Notes: generated by a model not told the origin, from the letters alone. Positions 43,120 through 50,712 are shown, numbered from the stretch's first letter. The stretch: DNA of 64,000 bases from an uncultured Prevotellaceae bacterium (GCA_902781315.1 CACZIT010000017.1:1-64000); one strand, 5' to 3'. A program made the numbers and translations.

Positions 43120-43352
43120 ACTCAAAATAAACTCACGTCCAAACATCTTCTACCGCTGCTGGCTGTCGCCGCGCCCTCGCGCGCCTGCCTCATCACCCGC
43201 CAGCTGATGCGCCAGCTCGCCAAATACCGTAAGAAGTTGCAGGTGAAAGAGCCTTGAACAAATAAGGTATCATTTGTATGGATTTCCCAACACCGCGTTT
43301 GGCAAGAAGGAATTCGTGACATTTGCCCCAAAACGCTATGTACCGTTAACAC
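43120..43352. other. intergenic stretch, possible coding remnant
   Basis: In frame after the preceding stop, the sequence stays open for 45 codons to 43257, including LLPLLAVAAPSRACLITRQL and MRQLAKYRKKLQVKEP. There is no start codon and I recognise no family. From 43258 to 43352 I see nothing. Confidence 0.3.
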
Positions 43353-43384
43353 AAAAAAGCAATCGGAAATACCGATTGCTTTTT
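43353..43384. terminator. terminator hairpin
   Basis: AAAAAAGCAATCGG-AAATA-CCGATTGCTTTTT, symmetrical, so usable from either side; it would end the plus-strand HhH transcript. Confidence 0.8.
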
Positions 43385-43390
43385 CTGTTG

Positions 43391-43432
43391 TCGGGCTGAT
43401 GCGGCCTTTGGCTTAGGCCCCTGCGTCCCTAA
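43391..43432 (-). pseudogene. degenerate tRNA-Pro-like fragment
   Basis: Without gaps, 26 of 42 bases match the tRNA-Pro(CGG) gene at 50576-50617. Matches cluster at both ends (12 of the first 15, 14 of the last 17), while the T-loop motif in the middle is lost. It has a terminator on the same side as the real gene. Low confidence because the match is short. Confidence 0.3.
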
Positions 43433-43435
43433 AAC

Positions 43436-43465
43436 AAAAAAGGATTTCCGGAGAAATCCTTTTGA
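43436..43465 (-). terminator. terminator of the minus-strand radical SAM cluster
   Basis: AAAAAGGATTTCCGGAGAAATCCTTTT: a 10-bp stem with T-rich end on the minus strand. It is nearly the same sequence as the tRNA-Pro terminator at 50542-50570. Between it and the gene end at 43713 I see no convincing gene; a 35-codon frame on the minus strand is not recognisable. Confidence 0.7.
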
Positions 43466-43712
43466 ATTATCGGCATCGCAGACAAATTATCGAACATAAA
43501 GTTCATTGAGGACGTCGACGTTATCTTTAATACTTAAACAACTTCTTGAGTTTCAAATTAGTTGGGACAACCAATAAGACAGAACAGGAGTTCCTTCTCT
43601 CCGCTTGCATCGCGTCACATCTATCTTTTTGGCAATATGAAGTCCATACTTCTTATTCAGCATTTCAGCCCATTATCTGAAACGTAAGTTATCAGGCTCC
43701 GTTACGAATCAT

Positions 43713-44981
43713 TCATAATGCATCATAACTATAATCATCTGTTCCAAACATCTTATGCTTATAATCTATAAAGAAACTAAATTCACATGTAGAAAGTAAA
43801 TCATTTTCTTCATCATAGGCAGATAGCTTTCCGTCATAGTAATACTTTCCGCTTTTTTTCAGTCCAAAATCGAAAATACTGAAATGACAGCTACCACTAA
43901 TAGTTTTGCCATCAAAACAACCAAAATCATTATATCTGGTTCCATCTTCATCAAATAGCAATTTGTTGTTGTCTGAAAGGCTTGGATAGGAATTTATGTC
44001 AGGTGTTAAGTCGTCAGGTGTTAAGTTGCAAACTATTTTGACGGTTCTGTTCCCAACATTTTCAACCTCCATGGTATAGCTAATATAAACGTCGCCAGCG
44101 AAATTAAGTGAACCTCTTTTTGTTTCTACAAGATGCCTATAAGATGAATTGTAGTCTTCAACATAAATATTGGTTATACAGGCTTTGAGTTCATCTGGGT
44201 CGCAGACTTTCATCCTTTTTGTAATCCACTCATCTTTCTCACGACCATTTTCCAATGATTTTGCATACCAGCGGAAGGCCTCCGACAATGTTTTTTTAAC
44301 GCCACAACCATATTCGTAACACCACCCTAAGCCAGACATTCCATAAGGGTCTCCCGCATCAATAGCTTTCTGAAACCACTTTACGGCCTTTTTATATTCC
44401 GTATAATCTTTCTTCTTTTGGCCCTCAACAGTGCAGAGATTTCCTATATTGGTCATTGCTCTAGCTATACCCTGTTCCGCTGCTTTCTCATACAACTTCA
44501 TGGCCTCTTTGAGGTTCTTCTTTACCCCTTCGCCTTTTTCGTAGCAACACCCTAAGTTCAACATAGCATCTGCATTTCCTGCATCTGCTGCTTTCTGATA
44601 CCATTTGACGGCTTCTTTGAGATTTTTCTTCACCCCATGCCCATAATTAAAGCATAAACCGACGCTGTTCATTGCATATATGTTTCCTGACTCAGCGACT
44701 TCTTGAAGTTTTGTCATTCTATCTGGGTCGGAAGTAGAAACTATTATGTCATATAGCGCAGATACTTGTTCTTTAGTAAGAGGTCTGTTGGGAATCACAT
44801 CTACATTATCTATGAGTCGTGATCCACAATGTGAACAGAATGAATGGTTGGCGTCAAAGATTTCTTGACAGTTTGGACATATTTTCTTCGTAGCTTTAAC
44901 TATAAGCCGTGATCCACAATGTGAACAGAATGAAAGACTGTCGTCAAAGATTTCTTGACAGCTTGGACAGATTTTACTCAT
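43713..44981 (-). CDS. zinc-ribbon and Sel1-repeat protein
   Basis: A 422-residue cytoplasmic protein. It begins with two nearly identical zinc ribbons (ICPSCQEIFDDSLSFCSHCG at about 4-23, ICPNCQEIFDANHSFCSHCG at about 34-53). Residues about 78-250 hold four to five Sel1-like repeats (AMNSVGLCFNYGHGVKKNLK, EAVKWYQKAADAGNADAMLN, LGCCYEKGEGVKKNLKEAMK). A C-terminal beta-rich part (residues about 280-420) is unlike anything I know. Sel1 repeats bind proteins. It is the last gene of the AT-rich cluster, 67 bp after the zinc-ribbon gene. The coding sequence is clearly AT-richer than surrounding genes. Confidence 0.85.
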   Translation of the reverse strand: MSKICPSCQEIFDDSLSFCSHCGSRLIVKATKKICPNCQEIFDANHSFCSHCGSRLIDNVDVIPNRPLTKEQVSALYDIIVSTSDPDRMTKLQEVAESGNIYAMNSVGLCFNYGHGVKKNLKEAVKWYQKAADAGNADAMLNLGCCYEKGEGVKKNLKEAMKLYEKAAEQGIARAMTNIGNLCTVEGQKKKDYTEYKKAVKWFQKAIDAGDPYGMSGLGWCYEYGCGVKKTLSEAFRWYAKSLENGREKDEWITKRMKVCDPDELKACITNIYVEDYNSSYRHLVETKRGSLNFAGDVYISYTMEVENVGNRTVKIVCNLTPDDLTPDINSYPSLSDNNKLLFDEDGTRYNDFGCFDGKTISGSCHFSIFDFGLKKSGKYYYDGKLSAYDEENDLLSTCEFSFFIDYKHKMFGTDDYSYDAL

Positions 44982-45047
44982 TACAAGAAATTTGTGAATT
45001 GTGCAAAACTTAGGTTGAAAATACTAATCATCATGCCACTTTGTAGC

Positions 45048-45251
45048 TTATCGTCTTTTTTGTCCACCAGTGGATCTGATATGGTAGAATCGAACCCCAC
45101 CATTACTGGAGATCCAGCTGTATGAACCTGAAACCGTCGCACCACAATTATAGCAACACTCCGCAAAGCCTCCCTCGATGGGGGGATTTAATGTTAATAC
45201 TACCGCATTGCCGCAATTAGGGCAAGTCACTGATACTGTCATACTGCTCAT
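45048..45251 (-). CDS. small zinc-ribbon protein
   Basis: A 67-residue protein with a CxxC...CxxC zinc ribbon: VTCPNCGNAVVLTL (Cys 10 and 13) and FAECCYNCGATVSGS (Cys about 33 and 36). The ATG follows the preceding stop with no gap (TAAATG), so translation is coupled. It and the Sel1 protein behind it both use zinc ribbons, pointing to a joint job that I cannot name. Confidence 0.75.
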   Translation of the reverse strand: MSSMTVSVTCPNCGNAVVLTLNPPIEGGFAECCYNCGATVSGSYSWISSNGGVRFYHIRSTGGQKRR

Positions 45252-45419
45252 TTAATTCAATAAGTTTAAAAACCAGTCCAAAGCCTTAAGCCCCGTTAAC
45301 TCTTGGATAAGGTAAAGAAGTCCTAAAAGAAGCAAAATAGGTGTTATAATAGCAGCGATAATTCCCGCTGCAAAATTTACTAATTTGTCAAAACCATTTT
45401 GTAAAGGATTGTCTGCCAT
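45252..45419 (-). CDS. 55-residue membrane protein
   Basis: A short frame, ATG at 45419, stop TAA directly before the next ATG. The protein starts MADNPLQNGFDKLVNF, then has one hydrophobic helix (AAGIIAAIITPILLLLGLLY, residues 17-36) and an amphipathic end (IQELTGLKALDWFLNLLN). It could be an anchor, a holin-like peptide or an export helper for the cluster. The gapless coupling to the zinc-ribbon gene supports a real gene. Confidence 0.7.
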   Translation of the reverse strand: MADNPLQNGFDKLVNFAAGIIAAIITPILLLLGLLYLIQELTGLKALDWFLNLLN

Positions 45420-45433
45420 AATTGTTATTTTTT

Positions 45434-46255
45434 TTAATTATTAATAATGATCTTATATTTATCTAGATCAAAACCATATTCGGAAAACAATGCATCTACT
45501 TCTGCAAAGTCTATCTTTTCTCTGAGTACACCAGCTATGTAATTGATGACCACATAAGTCTGTATAATTTCACGAGGGAAAAGGTCTTTCACATGTCGCA
45601 TATCATCTTCATTATTATAAGGATGAGCAGGTGAGCAAGCCAGTTCAAAATCAAGGAGTTCTAATGCCCAAGTATAATTCTGTTCATGGATGGCGTTATG
45701 TAGGATATTATGGTCATGTAGTACTCGAAGATTGTGGATAAGTACATTAGCAGCAATCATGTGTGCTTTGTCATAACCACGTTCATTCATCTTTTCCCAT
45801 TTCGCCACTTCTGCCAATATCTGCTCTTGTGACATAAAGGCTGCATCACTGATTCTATAAGGACACTCTACATCATATTGCAACAGGCATGGTTTTGTCT
45901 TATGCCCATTAGGCAGTTCAACCTCCACATCCAACTCCAACACATATTCCATGTGGTTAGTCTTAATGCCAAGTGCCTCAATCTCCTGTCCCAAAATGAA
46001 ATCGCGCTCAGCATCTTGGCGGAGCAGCAAGCCCCATGTGTCATCATTGAATTCGTCTGTATGCAAAAATGTATGCAGAGTATAGCTAAGGCCATTTCCT
46101 TTACTTATAATGTAGCGTCCGCTCGAAGTGCTGCCAACGACAAAACTCCGCCCATGAAGAGGGCTAGGGCTATACATACTCTTATCTACGCTTTTATTGC
46201 GTAGATAAGGATAAATACACTCAAAAGTATCTTCTTTAAGGATTACAAACTCCAT
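45434..46255 (-). CDS. kinase-like protein (APH/choline-kinase-type motifs), degenerate
   Basis: A 273-residue protein from the ATG at 46255 (another ATG six codons earlier). No clear family. A glycine-containing N-terminal part (VVGSTSSGRYIISKGNGLSY) looks like a nucleotide-binding hairpin. Residues about 179-205 read LHDHNILHNAIHEQNYTWAL and LLDFELA, close to the catalytic loop and DFE/DFG segment of aminoglycoside/choline-kinase-like enzymes (H-N-x3-x-x-N ... LLDFE). The catalytic Asp of the loop is replaced by Ala or His, so it may bind without phosphorylating. In the radical SAM cluster it could be a tailoring kinase, pseudo-kinase or immunity factor. It overlaps the gene before it by 20 bp. 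Confidence 0.65.
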   Translation of the reverse strand: MEFVILKEDTFECIYPYLRNKSVDKSMYSPSPLHGRSFVVGSTSSGRYIISKGNGLSYTLHTFLHTDEFNDDTWGLLLRQDAERDFILGQEIEALGIKTNHMEYVLELDVEVELPNGHKTKPCLLQYDVECPYRISDAAFMSQEQILAEVAKWEKMNERGYDKAHMIAANVLIHNLRVLHDHNILHNAIHEQNYTWALELLDFELACSPAHPYNNEDDMRHVKDLFPREIIQTYVVINYIAGVLREKIDFAEVDALFSEYGFDLDKYKIIINN

Positions 46256-46451
46256 CTTGCTCTTCCAACTCATTATTTAACTGTCTTGCTCTAACTTTTG
46301 CGTCGTCATAAGAATTGGCATCCTCAAGGTGTTCATATTGTTGGCTAAGCTCATTCCATCTTGCAATTTCGTAATTCAATTGATCTTTTGGCTGAGCGAC
46401 ATAAACCTGAATTCTATCTTTCATTTCATATTGTTTTTTGTTCATACTCAT
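46236..46451 (-). CDS. small charged protein of the radical SAM cluster
   Basis: About 71 residues from the ATG at 46451 (or 69 from 46445). It is helical and charged (NYEIARWNELSQQYEHLEDA), with the only cysteine three residues from the end (DGVCNP). No membrane segment. It lies between the 34-residue precursor candidate and the kinase-like gene. It might be a second substrate, a leader-binding helper or a kinase partner. Confidence 0.6.
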   Translation of the reverse strand: MSMNKKQYEMKDRIQVYVAQPKDQLNYEIARWNELSQQYEHLEDANSYDDAKVRARQLNNELEEQDGVCNP

Positions 46452-46460
46452 AATAATAAA

Positions 46461-46496
46461 ACACAAAGAGGTTGGGAATGAATAATCATCCCAACC
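46461..46496 (-). terminator. hairpin after the 34-residue gene
   Basis: GGTTGGGA and TCCCAACC form an 8-bp stem with an 11-nt loop, followed on the minus strand by TCTTTGTGTTTT. It lies 15 bp after the small gene's stop. Placed like this, it may cause partial termination and yield more precursor than downstream protein. Confidence 0.6.
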
Positions 46497-46510
46497 CCAA
46501 TACAAAAAGA

Positions 46511-46615
46511 TTAGCTGCTACGATATGCTATACCGCAAGTGCTCTGAAATTCTCTTGGGCAATGTGCCATAGTAACAACCTTAGAAGCTACTGATACATT
46601 CAAATCTACTTTCAT
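46511..46615 (-). CDS. candidate RiPP precursor peptide, 34 residues, two Cys
   Basis: An ATG frame of 34 codons, 48 bp after the radical SAM maturase gene. The first half (MKVDLNVSVASKVVTMAH) is a plausible leader, the second half (CPREFQSTCGIAYRSS) a plausible core with Cys19 and Cys27. There is no signal peptide. A radical SAM/SPASM enzyme with an N-terminal leader-binding domain next to a short Cys-containing peptide is the typical setting of sactipeptide, ranthipeptide or similar thioether or C-C crosslinked peptides. The gene is inferred from this context; length alone would not support it. Confidence 0.65.
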   Translation of the reverse strand: MKVDLNVSVASKVVTMAHCPREFQSTCGIAYRSS

Positions 46616-46663
46616 AGCTATAAATGTTTAGAGGTTAGAGTGATATTTCTTGGGGAACCACAC

Positions 46664-48232
46664 TTACCCACCTACCTTTAATCTCGTATCGCTATAATCG
46701 TTTAGCGACATTTCCTTTCTTATCTTTGTTGGCATGAAGTCTGGCAACTCAGCCAGTCGTTCTCGTAGCGTTTTCCCATTCAGAGGGTCAAATCCTTGTG
46801 TCATCTTTTGTGCGAGAGTGAAACGTGTTTTTGCCATATAGCAGTTTACTTCTGATGCTTTTAAGGGTGTGCCGTGCTCTATGAAGTTGTTTCCTGGGCA
46901 TAGGTTACAATATGCGCAGTAGTCGTATCGTCCACACTCTTCATAGTCACTCAGCTTCAGTCCTCTCCAATATGCCAACTCATTACTTTCCTTGATGATT
47001 TCCGAAATACTCAGTTCCTTGATATTTCCAAACAAAGTATGGAATGCACAACACGGAATAAGATTACCTTCTGGAGTAATGCAGAAAGAATTGTAACCTG
47101 CACCACAAGGATTATCGTCCATCGACTTTTTTTGACCACCATAGTTAGGTGCTTCTTTGCCGACATACAAAGGAACATTATCGTCACGTAATACTATCTC
47201 AAGCTGCTCTGCAGTCATGCGAAGATATTTGCTGGCACATTTGTCACCTTCAATAGAGTCCGTCAGGCTTATTTCAAACTGAGGTACTGCACCATATTGC
47301 TTGGCAATATCTGCTACCATAAAATAGGACTTTACATTAGGGCGCATCACACAACATTTCAGATTCATCGGAACGGCTAATTCCGAAAGACGACGGACGA
47401 CGGTCATTGACCGTTCCCAAGAACCTTTAGTACGTGTGATGTAGTCATGCACTTCAGGAATTCCGCTATAGATAGACACTCCTATAACACGGGGATAGTA
47501 GTTTGCTAATTTTTCAACATTATCGACAATTCTCTGGCCATTGGTGTAAACATCGAAGGCTATGCCTTTTTTATACAGGTAGTCGATTAACTCCCATGCG
47601 AAAGTTTTTGAGAACGGATCTCCACCAGTGAGACAAACCTTCATCAAACCTTGCTCATATAGTTCATCAATAACCCTTTTGTAATCATCAAACTTGAGTT
47701 CTTGCCTGTTACCCCGTTTGCTGACTTCTTCATCGTTTCGAGTTGCACCTTCATTATAACAATGAATGCACTTTTCACTACAGCGATAGGTCAATTCTAA
47801 CATTACGCTTGTTATACCACCTACTTTTTCTGTATAAAGTTGTTCCGCATTGGATATGGCGTAGGGCAATTTTTCCTGTGTGGTACGTTCTACTGTTTGC
47901 TCCTGCTGGCAATTATATTTACTTACACGCTTGCGGTAATCTGCAATGATGTCGTCAGTTGGCAATACAGATGAAACTATGCCTATCTGCTCCAACTGCT
48001 CAAAGAATGGAGCTATGCTTTCCTTTGCTATATTCAGCCGCTTTGAAATATCTTCAAGATTCATTTCGCCGTTTCTGGGCACAGAAAGAATCTCACCGAT
48101 TACCATCGCCGAGTAGCTTTCAAAGAAATAACTCATTCCAGCAATCAAGTTGTAGTAGATTGCTGCTTGTGCTTTTTCATTATATCTGCCACAAGTCCAT
48201 ACTGGTCTGTAGTAAATGTTCGGTTGTGTCAT
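46664..48232 (-). CDS. radical SAM/SPASM peptide maturase with PqqD-like domain
   Basis: A 522-residue enzyme. Residues about 5-95 form a PqqD-like leader-recognition domain (NIYYRPVWTCGRYNEKAQAA ... NLEDISKRLNIAKESI). The radical SAM core has the [4Fe-4S] motif RCSEKCIHC (Cys 151, 155, 158) and the SAM-binding TGGDP (202-206). The C-terminal SPASM region has many cysteines (376, 384, 394, 395, 433, 439, 442, 445, 464; DYCAYCNLCPGN is the densest), enough for two auxiliary clusters. Such enzymes crosslink cysteine or other side chains in short peptides. It is the first gene of the minus-strand AT-rich cluster, preceded by a long leader. Confidence 0.9.
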   Translation of the reverse strand: MTQPNIYYRPVWTCGRYNEKAQAAIYYNLIAGMSYFFESYSAMVIGEILSVPRNGEMNLEDISKRLNIAKESIAPFFEQLEQIGIVSSVLPTDDIIADYRKRVSKYNCQQEQTVERTTQEKLPYAISNAEQLYTEKVGGITSVMLELTYRCSEKCIHCYNEGATRNDEEVSKRGNRQELKFDDYKRVIDELYEQGLMKVCLTGGDPFSKTFAWELIDYLYKKGIAFDVYTNGQRIVDNVEKLANYYPRVIGVSIYSGIPEVHDYITRTKGSWERSMTVVRRLSELAVPMNLKCCVMRPNVKSYFMVADIAKQYGAVPQFEISLTDSIEGDKCASKYLRMTAEQLEIVLRDDNVPLYVGKEAPNYGGQKKSMDDNPCGAGYNSFCITPEGNLIPCCAFHTLFGNIKELSISEIIKESNELAYWRGLKLSDYEECGRYDYCAYCNLCPGNNFIEHGTPLKASEVNCYMAKTRFTLAQKMTQGFDPLNGKTLRERLAELPDFMPTKIRKEMSLNDYSDTRLKVGG

Positions 48233-48577
48233 TGGTTTTACCTATTAATTCTTAACACAAAGGAAGGTGTGAGCCTGCAGTTATCCTACTGAAGGCTCTG
48301 GTAAAACCTGTAAAGAGATAAAAGAAACAGCCCACACCCTTGGAGGATATATCAAGCATGGGCTACGTAGATAGCCATCATGTAAAAATATATTCCGACC
48401 AAGGAGAGAACGTGTTCACCATCACCTGCTTTACGTTAAAGTTTACCAGACTTTTCAGTACAGATGAAAGCTAAACGCTTCCTATGTCATGTCTGCGACG
48501 GATTTCCGCCACGGTGCAAAGATAAGAATAATTTAGCAAAAAACGTTCAGTGTGAGCTGTATTTTTTTGCAAAAGTA
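48233..48577 (-). promoter_or_regulatory. promoter and structured leader of the radical SAM cluster
   Basis: Two -7 boxes are visible on the minus strand: TATCTTTG (48517-48524) and TACTTTTG (48570-48577). From the nearer one the leader is about 275 nt. It contains AGCCCA/TGGGCT and GGTGTGGGC/GCTCACACC pairings that could form alternative stems, and very short frames (for example ATGATGGCTATCTACGTAGC, stop after nine codons). This looks like attenuation or an RNA switch; I recognise no known riboswitch class. From 48578 to 48724 I see only the AT-rich end of the previous gene's trailer. Confidence 0.5.
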
Positions 48578-48724
48578 GTTCTTTTTTTCTGAGAATCATC
48601 CACTTCGCATACTTTTTTCCTTTCTTTTTGGGGTTGTTACAATCCGTTTATCGGGTGCGAAGATAGGGATTTAAGACGAAAAATGGAAGAAACGGGTCGA
48701 CCATTTCTTCCATTTTGCTCTTTT

Positions 48725-49954
48725 TTATTGTTTGTTGCCGTTTTCGCGCATCTTATTGAACACGTAGGCAACCAAATGCTGGAAACGAGTTTCTGCTTCC
48801 TGACGGATATCGCTCTCAAGCAGTTGAGGATATTTCTTCACTAACTGGTCGGAAATGCCTGTGGTGCGGCGATGGAATTCTGTTGACTGCTCTGCCCATC
48901 GCTCACCCGTAGTTGGCGAGGGCGAAGGAAACAGCGAGTCGCAGAAGTTGACGATGGTGGCGCGATAGGCTTCGTCCATCATGCGTTTAAGGTCTTTTTC
49001 CATCAGAGCCTGAGGGTCTTTCGGCGGTATCGCGGCTGATGTTTCTGGGACATCCGCCACAGGAGAAAGAGGTGTCACCGTTGCATCAGCCTGGGGAACG
49101 GGCTGAGCTGGCGCCTGTGTGGACGTGTCTTGAGCGTTGACTGACGATTGTTGAGCATTTTGCTGCGCTGGTTGACCAGACAGTAAAAAGATTGCAGCGC
49201 CCAAGATGACAATGCTGATGCACATAGCAATCAAAGTGATTGAACGGCGGCGACGGTGAGGCATTACCGCCTGCAAAAGCTGTTCAGCCGTCTGATAACG
49301 GTTGGCGGGGTCTGGGGCTGTACAGCGGGCGATCACTTTACTGAAGTGCTGGTGGCAGGGCAACTGCTCCAGAATTTTTCCGATGGCATAGATGTCAGTA
49401 CGCTCATCGGGCTTTCTTCCATCCAACTGCTCTGGCGCGGCATATTTGCTGGTACGCCCCTGCGTGTCGGCATAGGTGTCGGTGTAGCAGCACCCCAGGT
49501 CGACGAGTTTCACGTCGTTGCCGATGTGGGTGAGCAGGATGTTGTCGGGCTTGAGGTCAAGATGGACTACCTGGTGGCTGTGCAGGTAGCCGACGACCTC
49601 CGACAGTTGGCGGAGGAGTTTCTCGGTGTTCCGCTTGCTGAAGTATTCGGGATGGGCTGCAAGTCGTTGGCTGAGCGTCTCGCCGTCGACGTATTCCATG
49701 AGGATGGCGCCATCGGCCAGGGAGAGATAGCGCACGAGGTGGGGATGTTCTAGCCGGTAGCCGGTCTCAAATTCCTTTTGCAAAGCCTCCTGACGGCGAA
49801 TGTCGCCGGAATATTCAGGCTTTAGCCGCTTCAGGAAATGCAGCTTGCCGAACACCTTCACTCGGAAGGCATCGCATGTGGCACCTTGCGTGTGGAGTTG
49901 TTCAAACGCCTCATAGCGAGGTTGGAGGTCGGAGAATTGTGACGAATCAATCAT
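48725..49954 (-). CDS. transmembrane serine/threonine protein kinase
   Basis: A 409-residue Hanks-type kinase: the ATP lysine in FLKRLK (about 42), catalytic loop HLDLKPDN (131-138, with HLD for HRD), DLG (152-154, for DFG), APE (173-175). One membrane helix (LIAMCISIVILGAAIFLLSG, about 241-260) separates the cytoplasmic kinase from a Gln/Ala/Pro-rich outer part of 150 residues without PASTA repeats; its end (residues about 310-409) is helical. The start overlaps the stop of the preceding gene by 4 bp (ATGA). A signal from the envelope to cytoplasmic targets is likely; the target is not visible. Confidence 0.92.
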   Translation of the reverse strand: MIDSSQFSDLQPRYEAFEQLHTQGATCDAFRVKVFGKLHFLKRLKPEYSGDIRRQEALQKEFETGYRLEHPHLVRYLSLADGAILMEYVDGETLSQRLAAHPEYFSKRNTEKLLRQLSEVVGYLHSHQVVHLDLKPDNILLTHIGNDVKLVDLGCCYTDTYADTQGRTSKYAAPEQLDGRKPDERTDIYAIGKILEQLPCHQHFSKVIARCTAPDPANRYQTAEQLLQAVMPHRRRRSITLIAMCISIVILGAAIFLLSGQPAQQNAQQSSVNAQDTSTQAPAQPVPQADATVTPLSPVADVPETSAAIPPKDPQALMEKDLKRMMDEAYRATIVNFCDSLFPSPSPTTGERWAEQSTEFHRRTTGISDQLVKKYPQLLESDIRQEAETRFQHLVAYVFNKMRENGNKQ

Positions 49955-50511
49955 GCTTCAGGTAGTACTTTAATAGATGATAGCCCGGAAATGCGGCCTG
50001 CCGTGAACTGCCCCAGCGACATGCCGTTTCGCCAAACATTGAGCACAAGCAGCGGATGATGGAGCACGAAATTGAGGATTTCTACCTCGTCGTCAGCTGA
50101 GAGTTTGCTGTTCACACTGCTGACGACCTTAAAACGGCGATTGCCCAAATACCGGAATGTGATGGCACGGTCGGGCAGATAGGACACTTCCACCAGCGTG
50201 CCTGCCTGTAGGTCGTCGGCACGCAGTTCGTCGTCATTGGCATCAAAGTCGGAGTTGCCTTTGTCTTCAATCTTCATTAACTGTTCCCAGTTGGCGAAAC
50301 CCAGATAACGGGCAATGACTTCGAGAGTGCTCTGATGGGGAGTGCGCTCGTCCTGAGCCAGCCCGATAAGCCTTTTCAGCGTAGTGGCACCAAGGTGCAC
50401 GCCTGTTTTGCCCTCGATGTCGAGCGAGAGCACCTCACAGTCGGACGGCAGCCGCAGCTCACTGCCCGACTCTTTTTTCAATAGTTCAATGATGTGGAAA
50501 GGTAAAGTCAT
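49951..50511 (-). CDS. unknown protein coupled to the Ser/Thr kinase
   Basis: A 186-residue cytoplasmic protein without a recognised family. Residues about 38-78 look like a helical, HTH-like part (LGATTLKRLIGLAQDERTPH, LEVIARYLGFANWEQLMKI), as if DNA-binding. Residues about 95-186 are beta-rich (LVEVSYLPDRAITFRYLGNR, RFKVVSSVNSKL) with conserved-looking LQAGTLVEV, perhaps a small regulatory barrel. The 4-bp overlap with the kinase gene suggests a regulator-kinase or substrate-kinase pair. It starts shortly after the tRNA-Pro terminator. Confidence 0.75.
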   Translation of the reverse strand: MTLPFHIIELLKKESGSELRLPSDCEVLSLDIEGKTGVHLGATTLKRLIGLAQDERTPHQSTLEVIARYLGFANWEQLMKIEDKGNSDFDANDDELRADDLQAGTLVEVSYLPDRAITFRYLGNRRFKVVSSVNSKLSADDEVEILNFVLHHPLLVLNVWRNGMSLGQFTAGRISGLSSIKVLPEA

Positions 50512-50541
50512 ACCTTGTTATATTATATGGGTGATTAAAAT

Positions 50542-50570
50542 AAAAAGGATTTCCGAAGAAATCCTTTTAA
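50542..50570 (-). terminator. terminator of tRNA-Pro
   Basis: On the minus strand AAAAGGATTT-CTTCGG-AAATCCTTTTT, starting 2 bp after the tRNA CCA end. Confidence 0.85.
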
Positions 50571-50572
50571 AT

Positions 50573-50648
50573 TGGTCGGGATGAGGCGACTCGAACGCCC
50601 GACCCCTACGTCCCGAACGTAGTGCGCTACCAACTGCGCTACATCCCG
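50573..50648 (-). tRNA. tRNA-Pro (anticodon CGG)
   Basis: The 76-nt gene folds into a full cloverleaf: acceptor CGGGATG/CATCCCG, D-stem GCGC, anticodon stem CTACG/CGTAG with loop TTCGGGA (anticodon CGG), T-arm GGGCG-TTCGAGT-CGCCT, and an encoded CCA end. A -7 box TAACTTTG lies at 50713-50720 (minus), giving a leader of about 58 nt to be trimmed. Confidence 0.95.
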
Positions 50649-50712
50649 AAAACCTCCGTGTGGCAGGGAAGTGTAACTTCCTCTACGAGAGGTGATTTTC
50701 TGAAATCGGGTG

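Noticed and set aside
43120-43257. Read-through extension of the HhH protein
   Set aside because: The frame is open for 45 codons after the stop, but without a start codon, family match or signs of stop read-through it is only noted as a possible remnant.
48233-48516. Cobalamin or SAM riboswitch in the radical SAM leader
   Set aside because: None of the conserved boxes of these classes can be seen; only general pairing is visible.
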